A stretch of 64,000 nt of DNA from Thalassomonas actiniarum (GTDB lineage: Bacteria; Pseudomonadota; Gammaproteobacteria; Enterobacterales; Alteromonadaceae), in contig NZ_CP059736.1 in assembly GCF_000948975.2 (NCBI RefSeq), forward strand, positions 558,001 to 622,000, in the 5' to 3' direction. Within the stretch, counting starts at the first letter, position 1. Every line of letters starts with the position of its first letter. Under the pieces are notes generated by a model. That model was not told the DNA's origin. It saw only the letters and a list, made by a program, of their open reading frames with translations, and searched no databases. Below are positions 1-9,479 of the stretch, in pieces. A program made the position numbers and the translations under genes.

Positions 1-3000
1 AAAACTTGTACTTTTGTGCATATGGTGCCCAGCCTGGCCCAACTCTGGCTGGATGAAGTTGTCCGGGACAATGCCACCGGCGATTATCCTGCTTTGAAAT
101 ATATCGCCACCGGCGGCGATGCTGTGCCTGAAAACTTGCTGACATCGTTAAAACAGGCGCTGCCGGAGGTGACCTTGTTGCAGTTTTACGGCCCGACCGA
201 AGCCGTGCTTTTCTGTGTCTGCCATCCGCAGGCGGCCCAGGCGCCTTCGTCCTTGGGAACGGGAATCGATAATGTCAGCCTTTATGTGCTCGATGATGAT
301 TTAAAATTACAACCGCAAGGGGCCGTGGGCGAGTTATATGTCGGCGGCAGTGCCCTGGCGAGAGGTTATTTGCACCGCCCCGAGCTGACCCGGGAGCGCT
401 TTATTCCCCATCCGTTTAAAACCGGTAGCAAGGAGCGCTTGTATCAAACGGGAGATCTGGTGCGTTATCTGCCTAACGGCGAGCTTGAATTTAAAGGACG
501 TAAAGACGACCAGGTGAAAATTCGCGGTTTCAGGGTCGAACTGGGGGAAATCGAGCAGCAATTAGCCGCCTGTCCCGAGGTGAGCAGTAACCTGGTGCTG
601 GTTCGTGAAGATCAGCCGGGACAAAAACGCCTGGTGGCTTATGTCCAGTTACACGCTTCCCTTTCCTCTTCTTTAGGTAAAGAGCAAGGACAAGAACAAG
701 AGCAGCAAAGCCTGGATAAGATCAAGCAACGCCTGAAGGAGAACCTGACGGACTATATGGTGCCGTCGGCCTTTGTGGTGATCGAGCAATGGCCGCTCAC
801 CGCCAATGATAAAATCGATAAGAAAGCCCTGCCGCTGCCCGGCATGGCATTATTAGCGGGGGAATATCAGGCACCGGAAACAGAGCTCGAGCACACCCTG
901 ACACAAATCTGGGGGCAGCTGTTAAACCTGGAGGCGGATAAGATCAGCACCCAGGCTGACTTCTTTGCCCTGGGGGGACATTCGCTGCTGACCGTGCGTT
1001 TAGTGGCGGAAATCAGAAAGCAGCTGCAGGTGGAAGTTTCGGTAAAATCGGTTTTTGATGCCGCCACCATTAAAGCCCTGGCGGGGATTATCGCATCCGG
1101 CTCGCAAACCGAACTCAGACGTGAAGTGCAAGCCGCAGTGCGGGAAAGCGATGTTATGCCGCTATCTTTTGCCCAGCAAAGGTTATGGTTTATCGACCAG
1201 CTTCAGGGAGGCAGTGCCGAATACAATATGCCGGCGGCCTTTGAGGTAAGCGGCAATTTTGACAGCCAGGCCGCCGAGCTGGCGCTGACCTGTATTATCG
1301 AGCGGCATGAGGTATTGCGCAGCGTTTATTTTGAAGATGATGAGCAGACCTTGCAAAAAATTCTGCCGGGCACGCCTTTCACTCTGGGTCGGCATGACTT
1401 ATCTGAACTGGCGCCGGAACAGCAAAAGCAGCAGCTGATGGCATTAATCGATGCCGATATGCAGCAGCCCTTTGATTTAACAAAAGATTTAATGGTACGG
1501 GCCAGTTATGTCGCTTTGGATAAACAAGCGGGTACGGGGGCATTAGTCTTTAATATGCACCATATCGCCTCCGACGGCTGGTCGATGGAAGTGCTGATCC
1601 GGGAATTTGTCAGCCTGTACCGGGCATTTACCTTAGGGCTGGCAAGTCCTTTATCTGCGCTTGCTATCCAATATGCCGACTATGCCCATTGGCAGCGGGA
1701 ATGGCTGCAAGGGGAGGTGCTCGATGCGCAATTGAGCTACTGGGAAAAGCAATTGGCCGAGGTGCCGCCGGTACATGGCTTAATGCTGGACAAACCCAGA
1801 CCCGAAGTGAAACAGCACAGAGGCGATATAGTGACCGGCCAGTTACCGGGAGATGTTGCCAAGCAGCTACAGGCCCTGGCTTCACATTATCAGTTAACCC
1901 CTTTTATGTTGCTGCACAGTGCGTTAGCCCTGGTGCTGTCACGTCACAGCAACAGCACCGATATTGTGGTCGGCACGCCGATCGCCAACCGGATGCAGGC
2001 GGAGCTTGAGGGGCTTATCGGCTTCTTCGTTAATACCTTAGTACTCAGGCTCGACACAGGATATGATCAACTTGACGACTACCTGGCTCATGTACGCCGG
2101 GTGCATCTTGATGCCCAGAACAATCAGGATGTGCCGTTTGAGCAACTGGTGGACAGGTTGAATATTCCCCGCAGCAGTAGCCATACGCCGCTATTCCAGG
2201 TCATGTTATCCACCAATAATGATTTTGGTGTCGGCGGGAGCGGTGACAACAAGCTGGATTTAGCCGATGTCACCCTGACGCCGCTGTCGAGTGATTATAT
2301 CAGTTGTAAGTTTGACCTGAATATCGGCATGAATATCAGCGAGCAGGGGCTGGATTTAAGCTGGACTTTTGATACCAGTATTTTCACCCGCGAGCATATC
2401 GGGGAGTTTAATGAACACCTGAAAACCTTGTTAACGGCGATGGCGCAACTTACGCCAAGGGCAAATACAGAACTGAATAACCTGGCCATGTTATCACCGC
2501 AGGAAAGTGATTATCTGCTCCATCAGCTTAATGATACTCAGCTGGATTATCCCAGGGATAAACGCATTCATGAGTTGTTTGCCGAGCAAGTTTTGCAAAC
2601 CCCGGATGATATAGCCCTCGCCTTTGGCGATAATAGCCTGAGTTATCGTGAACTTAATGAAAAGGCCAACCGCCTGGCCCATTATCTGATGGCGCAGGGG
2701 GTAACTACACAAACTTTAGTTGGTCTTTATTTATCCCGCTCTATCGATACTGTGGTGGCGATTTTAGCCATACTCAAAGCCGGTGGCGCCTATGTGCCGA
2801 TCGATGCCAAATATCCGCAGGCCCGGGTCTCTTATATGCTGGACGATACCGGGGTAGAGTATGTGATCACCGAGCAAAGTCTTGCCGAGAGTTTTGCCTT
2901 TAAAGATAACACCTCCCTGGTGGTGATCAATGATGCCAGGCTGCAGGCAAACCTTACTGCCTTGCCGACAGGCAATCCTTTGCAAGTCGTGACCGAATCT

Positions 3001-6000
3001 CAGCTCGCTTATGTGATCTATACCTCGGGTTCAACCGGACAGCCCAAAGGGGTGATGGTGGAGCACAAGAATATACTGGCTTTCCACCAGGTATTTCGCC
3101 AGCAAATGCAGGCTATGGCACAAGCGCAAAACCTTAGCTGGCTTTGCGGCGCATCCTTTGCCTTTGATGCCTCGATAAAAGGCCTGTTAGTGCTGTTAAG
3201 CGGCGGTAAAATGGTGATTTTGTCGGAAGATGAAACCACAGATCCTCACCTTATCAGCCAGGTTATTGCTAAGCACCGGGTTGATGTTTATAACGCCACG
3301 CCGCAAATGCTCGATGAAATCGTCAAACTGGATCTGGACAGGGCGCCGGCGCTGATTTCCAGTGGCGACTTGTTAACCCCTTCGGTTTTTGCCGCTTTGA
3401 AAGGTTATTGTGCTAAGCATGACCTGGCCGGGGCCAATGCCTACGGACCGACAGAAACCACCATCAACAGCAGTTTTACCCTGTTGCAGGAAACATCAAA
3501 CATCGGACGGCCGGTGGCCAATACCCGTTTTTATGTACTGGATCGGTGTAAACGCCTGGTGCCTCATGGCGTTGCAGGCGAGCTTTATATCGGTGGTGAA
3601 GGTGTTGTCCGGGGATATCTGAATCAGGCGCAGCTGACGCAAGAGTGTTTTATTGCCAACCCGTTCAGCGATAATACAGAGGACCGTCTGTATAAAAGCG
3701 GCGATTTGGTACGCTATCTCGACGACGGTAATCTTGAATTTATCGGCCGGGTGGATGACCAGGTCAAAGTCAGGGGCTTTAGGATAGAGCTGGGGGAAAT
3801 TGAAGATCAGTTATCCCGTTGTGACAATGTCGATGCCTGCCTGGTGCTTGCCCGTGAAGGCGAAGATAAGCAAAAACAGCTGGTGGCTTATGTTAATCCG
3901 CAAGCGTTTGCAACGGCCAACTCAGATTTGGGCGGGTTTATTGCCTCGTTAAAAGCGCAGTTGCAACAGGTCTTGCCGGAATACATGGTGCCGTCGGCTT
4001 TTGTGATGATCGAACAATGGCCGCTGAACGCCAACGGTAAAATTGACAAAAAAGCCCTGCCGTCACCGGATAGCCAGGCTTTGCAAGGGGAGTATGTTGC
4101 GCCGCAAACACAAATAGAGCAAACCCTGACCCAAATTTGGGGCCGCTTGTTAAAAATGGATGCCGGTGATATCAGCACCCGGGCCAACTTTTTCACCCTG
4201 GGAGGGCATTCGCTGCTTACCGTGCGTTTAGTGGCGGAGATCAGAAAAGAGCTGCAGGTGGAAGTCTCGGTGAAAGCGGTTTTTGAAGCCGCCCATATCC
4301 AGGCATTGGCCAAAACGATAGCTTCAGCCTCACAGGCGGCACTAAGGCCTGCTATTGTCCCTGCGGCACGGGAAAATGACACTATGGCATTATCCTTTGC
4401 CCAGCAAAGGTTAAGCTTTATCGACCAGCTCCAGGGGGGCAGTCCCGAGTATAATATGCCGACGGCTTTTGAAGTGAGCGGAAATTTCGATGCCGATGCC
4501 GCGGAACTGGCACTGGCACGCATTATCGAACGCCATGAAATCCTGCGCACGGTATATCTCGAGCAGACAATGGAACAAGGCGGAGAGACCTTGCAGCACA
4601 TTCTGTCTCAAGCGAACTTTATCCTCACCCGCCATGACCTGTCCACTTTGGATGAAGCCACGCGCCGGTCTGAGTTGATGGCTCTGGTTGATGCGGATAT
4701 GCAGCAGCCATTTGATTTAACAAAAGATCTGATGGTACGGGCCAGCTATGTCGCTTTGGATAAAAACCAGGGCACGGGGGCGCTGTTATTTAACATGCAT
4801 CATATTGCTTCAGACGGCTGGTCAATGCAGGTGCTGATACGGGAATTTGTCAGTCAATACCGTGCGATAGCTTCCGGGCAGGCAGATCCCCTACCGCCGC
4901 TGGAAATCCAATACGCAGATTATGCCCATTGGCAGCGTCAATGGCTGCAGGGAGAAGTACTGGAAACGCAACTCAGTTACTGGGACAAGCAGTTGAGCGA
5001 TGTGCCGCCGGTGCATTCGTTAGTGCTGGATAATCCCAGACCGGAAGAAAAACAGCATGTCGGCGATATTGTTTCCGGCGAGTTATCAAGCGAGGTAGCA
5101 CAGCAGTTACAGCTTCTGGCCAAGCAATATCAGCTAACACCGTTTATGTTGTTGCACAGTGCCCTGGCCCTGGTACTGTCGCGTCACAGCAACAGCCCGG
5201 ATATCGTGATCGGTACGCCGATCGCCAACCGGATGCAGGCAGAGCTTGAGCCGCTGATTGGTTTCTTCGTCAATACTTTAGTACTGCGTCTGGATACCAG
5301 CCACAGTAAACTTGAAGATTATTTTAATCATGTGCGCCAAGTGCATCTCGATGCCCAAAATAACCAGGATGTGCCGTTTGAGCAACTGGTTGAGCGGTTA
5401 AATATTAGCCGCAGCACCGCACATACGCCGCTGTTCCAGATCATGTTAACCACCAACAGCGATTATGGCCTGGCCGGTGACGGTGACAATGCGCTGGATC
5501 TCGATGGGGTAAGCCTGTCGCCGCTGGCAAGTGAGCATATTACGGCAAAATTTGACCTGGATATCGGCATTTCGATTAATCGGGACGGGGTGGATTTACA
5601 CTGGACTTTTGATACCAGCATTTTCACCCGGGAGCATGTAACTCAGTTTAATGCTCACCTGCAAACCTTGCTTACGGCGATGGCTGGGCTTACACCGACG
5701 GCAAGTACCGAGATCAATTCCTTAGCCATGCTTACCGCTCAGGAAAGTCAGTATCTGCTTGAGACCCTTAATAACACTGATGTTGATTATCCAAGCGATA
5801 AGGGCATTCATGAATTGTTCGCACAGCAAGTGAGCAAGACTCCGGATAATATTGCCCTGGTGTCGGAGAACAGCCAGCTGAGCTACCGCGAACTGGACGA
5901 AAGTGCCAACCGCCTGGCCCGTTATTTATCGGCGCAAGGGGTTAAAAAAGAAAGCTTTGTCGGGGTCTGTTTAAACCGCTCTCCTGAAATGGTGGTGGCG

Positions 6001-8313
6001 GTATTAGCCATACTTAAAGCAGGCGGTGCTTATGTGCCGTTAGACCCGGGTTATCCCGAGGCGCGGTTACAGCATATTTTAACCGATACCGGGGTCGGGC
6101 ATGTGCTGACCGCCAGTCACCTTGCAGATGTACTTGATTTTGCGAGGGGTAATGGCGCTGTCGAGCTGCTTTGTCTTGATAATGCCGAGCTGGCGGCCAA
6201 GGTGCAGGCACAGGAAAGCACCGAACCGGAAAAAGTCAGTGCAGGCAACGAACTGGCCTATGTAATTTACACTTCGGGTTCCACCGGCTTGCCTAAAGGG
6301 GTGATGGTGGAGCATCATAACGTGACCCGTTTGGTGACCCAGTGTAATTTTGTGCCCCTGGATGAAAATACCCGCTTCTTGCACTCGGCGCCAATCGCCT
6401 TTGATGCCGCCACACTTGAGCTTTGGGGACCGTTACTTAACGGCGGCCAGTGTATTATTTATGGCGAACAACAAATCGATTTGCAGGCACTCACAGACTT
6501 TATTGTTAAATATCAAGTGAATAGCATGTGGTTGACGGCCGGCTTATTTGAACAATGGAGCGAAATGCCGGCCCAGGCAAGCGGTATCAAGTACCTGCTG
6601 GCAGGGGGCGATGTCCTGAATGTCGATGCGGTAAAACGGGTGCAGGATAATATTCCCGGCGTATCTGTGATTAACGGTTACGGCCCGACAGAGAATACCA
6701 CCTTTACCACTTGTTATCAGGTTAGCAATAGTGATAGTCACGGCTTGAATATACCAATAGGTAAAGCGATCCAAAACACCAGCACTTATGTGTTAAATAG
6801 CTCTCTCGCCCTGACACCGTTAGGCGCAGTAGGGGAATTATACACAGGTGGCGCAGGGGTTGCCCGCGGTTATCTCAACCGGGAGCAGGCTACACGGGAG
6901 AGTTTTATTGCCAACCCGTTTAGCGATAAGGCAGGGGAGCGCTTGTATAAAACCGGTGATCTGGTGCGTTATCTCAGCGACGGTAATTTAGAATTTATCG
7001 GCCGGGCGGATAACCAGGTGAAAGTACGCGGTTTCAGGATTGAGCTGGCAGAAATCGAACATCAGCTTAATCTAGCATCGGGAGTGCATTCGTCCGTGGT
7101 TTTGGCCAAGGGAGAGGGCAGCGGCGATAAGCAGTTGGTTGCTTATATCAAGGGTGAAAAGAGCTATGGAGGGTTTTATGATAAATCAATATTTATCAAT
7201 GGCTTGAAGGTTTTCCTGACAAGTGCTTTGCCTGAATACATGGTGCCGGATGTTTTTGTTGTCGTCGATGAATGGCCGTTAACGGCCAACGGCAAGATAG
7301 ATAAAAAAGCGCTATTGTCGCTTGATGGTTTGTTGCTGCAAAGCGAATACCTGGCGCCACAGAGCGAAGATGAACAGGCCCTGGTGCAGATCTGGTCTTC
7401 GTTATTGAAGCTGGATGCGGATAAAATCAGTGTGACCGCCAACTTTTTTGAGCTTGGCGGACACTCACTGTTAATTAACCGTTTGGTGCAATGGATGCGT
7501 GCTCACTATAGCAAGCAGATATCGATTAAAGATTTATTCTTGCTGCAAACCATCCGCGAGCAGGCGGATTGGTTAACGGCGCCGGAGGCTAAGTTGGCGG
7601 CATTGCCTAAATGTGAAGTATTGGGACAATATAACGCCGGTTTACCGGATGTTTATTTCGTCCCCGGGGTTGCCGGTCTGGCGAAGATGTTTATGGATAT
7701 TGCCAGAGGTGCGGCGGGCAGATTTAATGTCAAAGCCTTTAATCATCAGGGATTGCTGGATAACAAGATGCCTTTTGCAACGATTGAAAGCAATGCCGAA
7801 GACTTTGCCGGTTATATCTTATCAGAGCAGGCACAGGGGCCCTATCTGATTGCCGGGCACTCCTATGGCGGCGTACTGGCGCTGGAAATTGTCAGAAGGC
7901 TACGCGCCAAAGGCCATGAGGCCGAGCTGGTGTTGATAGACAGCTACTTTGAGCAGCTAACGCTCATGCTTAAAGACGGTGGCCAGCAAACGGCTGAGCA
8001 AGTCCTTGCCGGGGAGATGATACCGGAGCTTGATAACGAGCTGGATGTAGAAGAACAGGAAAAAGTGGCGCTGTTATACCGGACCCAGGTTGATTTATTT
8101 GCAGCTTACAAGCCACAAGCCCTGGAGGGGATAACCCCGCTGGTGTTATTGGCGAGGGAGTCGAAGTTTAACATGGGATTCTACCAGCAGAAGCTGGGCA
8201 GTGTTTTTGGCCAGGGGCTCACGTGCCACTCGGTTGACGGCGGACATTTCTCGATGCTTTCAGAAAAAGGCGGACAGGAGGTATGTCATTATATCAATAG
8301 ACTGATCTCTTAA
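1..8313 (+). CDS. Non-ribosomal peptide synthetase, 3' part (A-PCP-C-A-PCP-C-A-PCP-TE)
   Basis: Frame is open from base 1, so the gene begins upstream and 2770 codons are visible. Counting codons from base 1, the order is: partial adenylation domain (to about 275), carrier domain with LGGHS Ser328, condensation domain with HHIASDG at 520, A domain with YTSGSTG at 1007, carrier Ser1404, C domain HHIASDG at 1600, A domain YTSGSTG at 2090, carrier Ser2489, and a thioesterase with GHSYGG (Ser2621), Asp2647 and His2749 as the probable triad. It makes a peptide on carrier thiolation arms in the cytoplasm and releases it by TE. By-eye specificity codes: first A domain only partly visible (H-A-G-F-L-F after the missing first three), second DAKNISAINK (not recognised), third DALWLGGTFK (close to valine-type codes). 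No epimerisation domain is visible. The last two modules and TE closely copy those of the 9480-26681 gene. Confidence 0.97.
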   Translation, partial: KTCTFVHMVPSLAQLWLDEVVRDNATGDYPALKYIATGGDAVPENLLTSLKQALPEVTLLQFYGPTEAVLFCVCHPQAAQAPSSLGTGIDNVSLYVLDDDLKLQPQGAVGELYVGGSALARGYLHRPELTRERFIPHPFKTGSKERLYQTGDLVRYLPNGELEFKGRKDDQVKIRGFRVELGEIEQQLAACPEVSSNLVLVREDQPGQKRLVAYVQLHASLSSSLGKEQGQEQEQQSLDKIKQRLKENLTDYMVPSAFVVIEQWPLTANDKIDKKALPLPGMALLAGEYQAPETELEHTLTQIWGQLLNLEADKISTQADFFALGGHSLLTVRLVAEIRKQLQVEVSVKSVFDAATIKALAGIIASGSQTELRREVQAAVRESDVMPLSFAQQRLWFIDQLQGGSAEYNMPAAFEVSGNFDSQAAELALTCIIERHEVLRSVYFEDDEQTLQKILPGTPFTLGRHDLSELAPEQQKQQLMALIDADMQQPFDLTKDLMVRASYVALDKQAGTGALVFNMHHIASDGWSMEVLIREFVSLYRAFTLGLASPLSALAIQYADYAHWQREWLQGEVLDAQLSYWEKQLAEVPPVHGLMLDKPRPEVKQHRGDIVTGQLPGDVAKQLQALASHYQLTPFMLLHSALALVLSRHSNSTDIVVGTPIANRMQAELEGLIGFFVNTLVLRLDTGYDQLDDYLAHVRRVHLDAQNNQDVPFEQLVDRLNIPRSSSHTPLFQVMLSTNNDFGVGGSGDNKLDLADVTLTPLSSDYISCKFDLNIGMNISEQGLDLSWTFDTSIFTREHIGEFNEHLKTLLTAMAQLTPRANTELNNLAMLSPQESDYLLHQLNDTQLDYPRDKRIHELFAEQVLQTPDDIALAFGDNSLSYRELNEKANRLAHYLMAQGVTTQTLVGLYLSRSIDTVVAILAILKAGGAYVPIDAKYPQARVSYMLDDTGVEYVITEQSLAESFAFKDNTSLVVINDARLQANLTALPTGNPLQVVTESQLAYVIYTSGSTGQPKGVMVEHKNILAFHQVFRQQMQAMAQAQNLSWLCGASFAFDASIKGLLVLLSGGKMVILSEDETTDPHLISQVIAKHRVDVYNATPQMLDEIVKLDLDRAPALISSGDLLTPSVFAALKGYCAKHDLAGANAYGPTETTINSSFTLLQETSNIGRPVANTRFYVLDRCKRLVPHGVAGELYIGGEGVVRGYLNQAQLTQECFIANPFSDNTEDRLYKSGDLVRYLDDGNLEFIGRVDDQVKVRGFRIELGEIEDQLSRCDNVDACLVLAREGEDKQKQLVAYVNPQAFATANSDLGGFIASLKAQLQQVLPEYMVPSAFVMIEQWPLNANGKIDKKALPSPDSQALQGEYVAPQTQIEQTLTQIWGRLLKMDAGDISTRANFFTLGGHSLLTVRLVAEIRKELQVEVSVKAVFEAAHIQALAKTIASASQAALRPAIVPAARENDTMALSFAQQRLSFIDQLQGGSPEYNMPTAFEVSGNFDADAAELALARIIERHEILRTVYLEQTMEQGGETLQHILSQANFILTRHDLSTLDEATRRSELMALVDADMQQPFDLTKDLMVRASYVALDKNQGTGALLFNMHHIASDGWSMQVLIREFVSQYRAIASGQADPLPPLEIQYADYAHWQRQWLQGEVLETQLSYWDKQLSDVPPVHSLVLDNPRPEEKQHVGDIVSGELSSEVAQQLQLLAKQYQLTPFMLLHSALALVLSRHSNSPDIVIGTPIANRMQAELEPLIGFFVNTLVLRLDTSHSKLEDYFNHVRQVHLDAQNNQDVPFEQLVERLNISRSTAHTPLFQIMLTTNSDYGLAGDGDNALDLDGVSLSPLASEHITAKFDLDIGISINRDGVDLHWTFDTSIFTREHVTQFNAHLQTLLTAMAGLTPTASTEINSLAMLTAQESQYLLETLNNTDVDYPSDKGIHELFAQQVSKTPDNIALVSENSQLSYRELDESANRLARYLSAQGVKKESFVGVCLNRSPEMVVAVLAILKAGGAYVPLDPGYPEARLQHILTDTGVGHVLTASHLADVLDFARGNGAVELLCLDNAELAAKVQAQESTEPEKVSAGNELAYVIYTSGSTGLPKGVMVEHHNVTRLVTQCNFVPLDENTRFLHSAPIAFDAATLELWGPLLNGGQCIIYGEQQIDLQALTDFIVKYQVNSMWLTAGLFEQWSEMPAQASGIKYLLAGGDVLNVDAVKRVQDNIPGVSVINGYGPTENTTFTTCYQVSNSDSHGLNIPIGKAIQNTSTYVLNSSLALTPLGAVGELYTGGAGVARGYLNREQATRESFIANPFSDKAGERLYKTGDLVRYLSDGNLEFIGRADNQVKVRGFRIELAEIEHQLNLASGVHSSVVLAKGEGSGDKQLVAYIKGEKSYGGFYDKSIFINGLKVFLTSALPEYMVPDVFVVVDEWPLTANGKIDKKALLSLDGLLLQSEYLAPQSEDEQALVQIWSSLLKLDADKISVTANFFELGGHSLLINRLVQWMRAHYSKQISIKDLFLLQTIREQADWLTAPEAKLAALPKCEVLGQYNAGLPDVYFVPGVAGLAKMFMDIARGAAGRFNVKAFNHQGLLDNKMPFATIESNAEDFAGYILSEQAQGPYLIAGHSYGGVLALEIVRRLRAKGHEAELVLIDSYFEQLTLMLKDGGQQTAEQVLAGEMIPELDNELDVEEQEKVALLYRTQVDLFAAYKPQALEGITPLVLLARESKFNMGFYQQKLGSVFGQGLTCHSVDGGHFSMLSEKGGQEVCHYINRLIS

Positions 8314-8357
8314 GGAGCCGTTAAATTTGTGGGGAGCTGCAACCTCCTCAGTTATTA

Positions 8358-8380
8358 GCCTCCCGGCTTGGCCGGGAGGC
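8358..8380 (+). terminator. Perfect hairpin after the first NRPS gene
   Basis: A perfect 10-bp GC-rich stem (GCCTCCCGGC / GCCGGGAGGC) with a TTG loop starts 45 bases after the stop codon. No T-run follows, so it may be a Rho-dependent or mRNA-stabilising structure rather than a classic intrinsic terminator. A sister hairpin occurs at 26726-26746. Confidence 0.55.
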
Positions 8381-8424
8381 TATCCACAAAAATCATTCGC
8401 CAGCCAGGATTACCGGCTCACTTC

Positions 8425-9479
8425 TTTTCCGTATGTTTCACCACAAGCCGGTGGCCGGCATTATCAAGTCTTATTCTGACAGCTGACGATGTTTCCAATG
8501 CCGTGACAATTAGCCGGGTACAGGAGAAAATTCCCGGGATTTATGTACTTAGCTGCCACGATCCGACATAAATACTACTTGTTACCATGTTAACAATGGT
8601 GTTAAACTCAAGCCGAATATACCAATAGGTAAAACGATCCGAAACAACGGCACATATGTGTAAACCCGTCTCAGGCCCTGATATTTTAGGGGAGAATGGG
8701 GATTTTCACAGGTGGTGCAGGGTTGTCTGCGGCTATTTACATCAGGAGCAGACGACACAGGCAAGTTTATTGCCAACCCTTTTAGTGATAACGATGATGG
8801 CCGCCGGTATAAAACCGGCGATCTGGTCCGTTATCTCAGCGACGGTAATTTAGCGTTTACCGTAAAGTACCTAGTTGTAGAATTAAGCTGAAAGAGAGCA
8901 AAAATCAGTTTAATTCTCGTCAAACCCCGTACTTGTTCGTGCCCCTTGCCAAGGGAGAAGGCTGTGGTGATAAAAACTTGTCGCTGATGTTAAAGGGGAT
9001 CTCACGCATGAGAGCGAAGATGAAAGCCGCGTTTGCCACGCAGTTACCCGTTTCTTGTGCGCGAGTTTTGTCTGCTCACCCAGTGTCGGATGTTTTGTGT
9101 TTGTCGATGAATGGTCGTTAACGGCAAATGGCAAGATAGATGAAAAGGCATGACCCGCTCTTTAAAGGGAATTACTGTAAACCGGGTAAGCCGTATCAGA
9201 AACGGATATTGATAAATTTCTGGTGCAGATCTGATCTTCGCTATTAAAGCTGGATGCGGATAAAAATAAGCATAACCGCCAATTTCTTTGAATTTGGGGG
9301 CATTCACTTTTAGTTCGGATTGAAGCGTAGATTGGAGCCTATTTGGGATGCCATTTTATGTGAAAGATCTGTTTGAATTTTCAGATATAACAAGTGTGGT
9401 ATAAATCATTAGCACAAATGTGTTTAAGCGCGATCTGGATTCAGTTAAAAGTGAACTTCTTGATGAGGTTGAGTTTTAA
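8425..9479 (+). pseudogene. Decayed NRPS module (C-terminal A domain, PCP, acidic tail)
   Basis: No long frame is open, but pieces align in order with the intact modules at 6540-7560 and 24900-25950. Examples are ISRVQEKIPGIYVLS (8508-8552), PNIPIG then T-Y-V (8616-8660), [15 protein letters not shown] (8810-8854), VPLAKGEG (8939-8962), FVDEWSLTANGKIDEKA followed by TGA (about 9102-9152), SLLKLDADK (9237-9264) and a carrier-like WGHSL around 9297. Frameshifts and stops separate them. The last 19 codons, from 9420, read as an intact acidic tail ending SELLDEVEF with TAA at 9477-9479, directly abutting the ATG of the next NRPS. There is no TE remnant, so the parent subunit probably ended in a carrier domain and handed its chain to the next protein. 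The ribosome-binding GAGG of the next gene lies inside this tail, which may be why the tail survives. Confidence 0.85.

Noticed and set aside
3888-4601. 237-codon reverse-strand frame inside the first NRPS, and many similar frames under both NRPS genes
   Set aside because: They recur at the same place in each repeated module as antisense of the carrier/condensation junction; they follow from the codon bias of the real gene and have no independent support.
8358-8380. Classic Rho-independent terminator
   Set aside because: The stem is perfect but no T-run follows, so only a hairpin with possible terminator or stabilising role is claimed.
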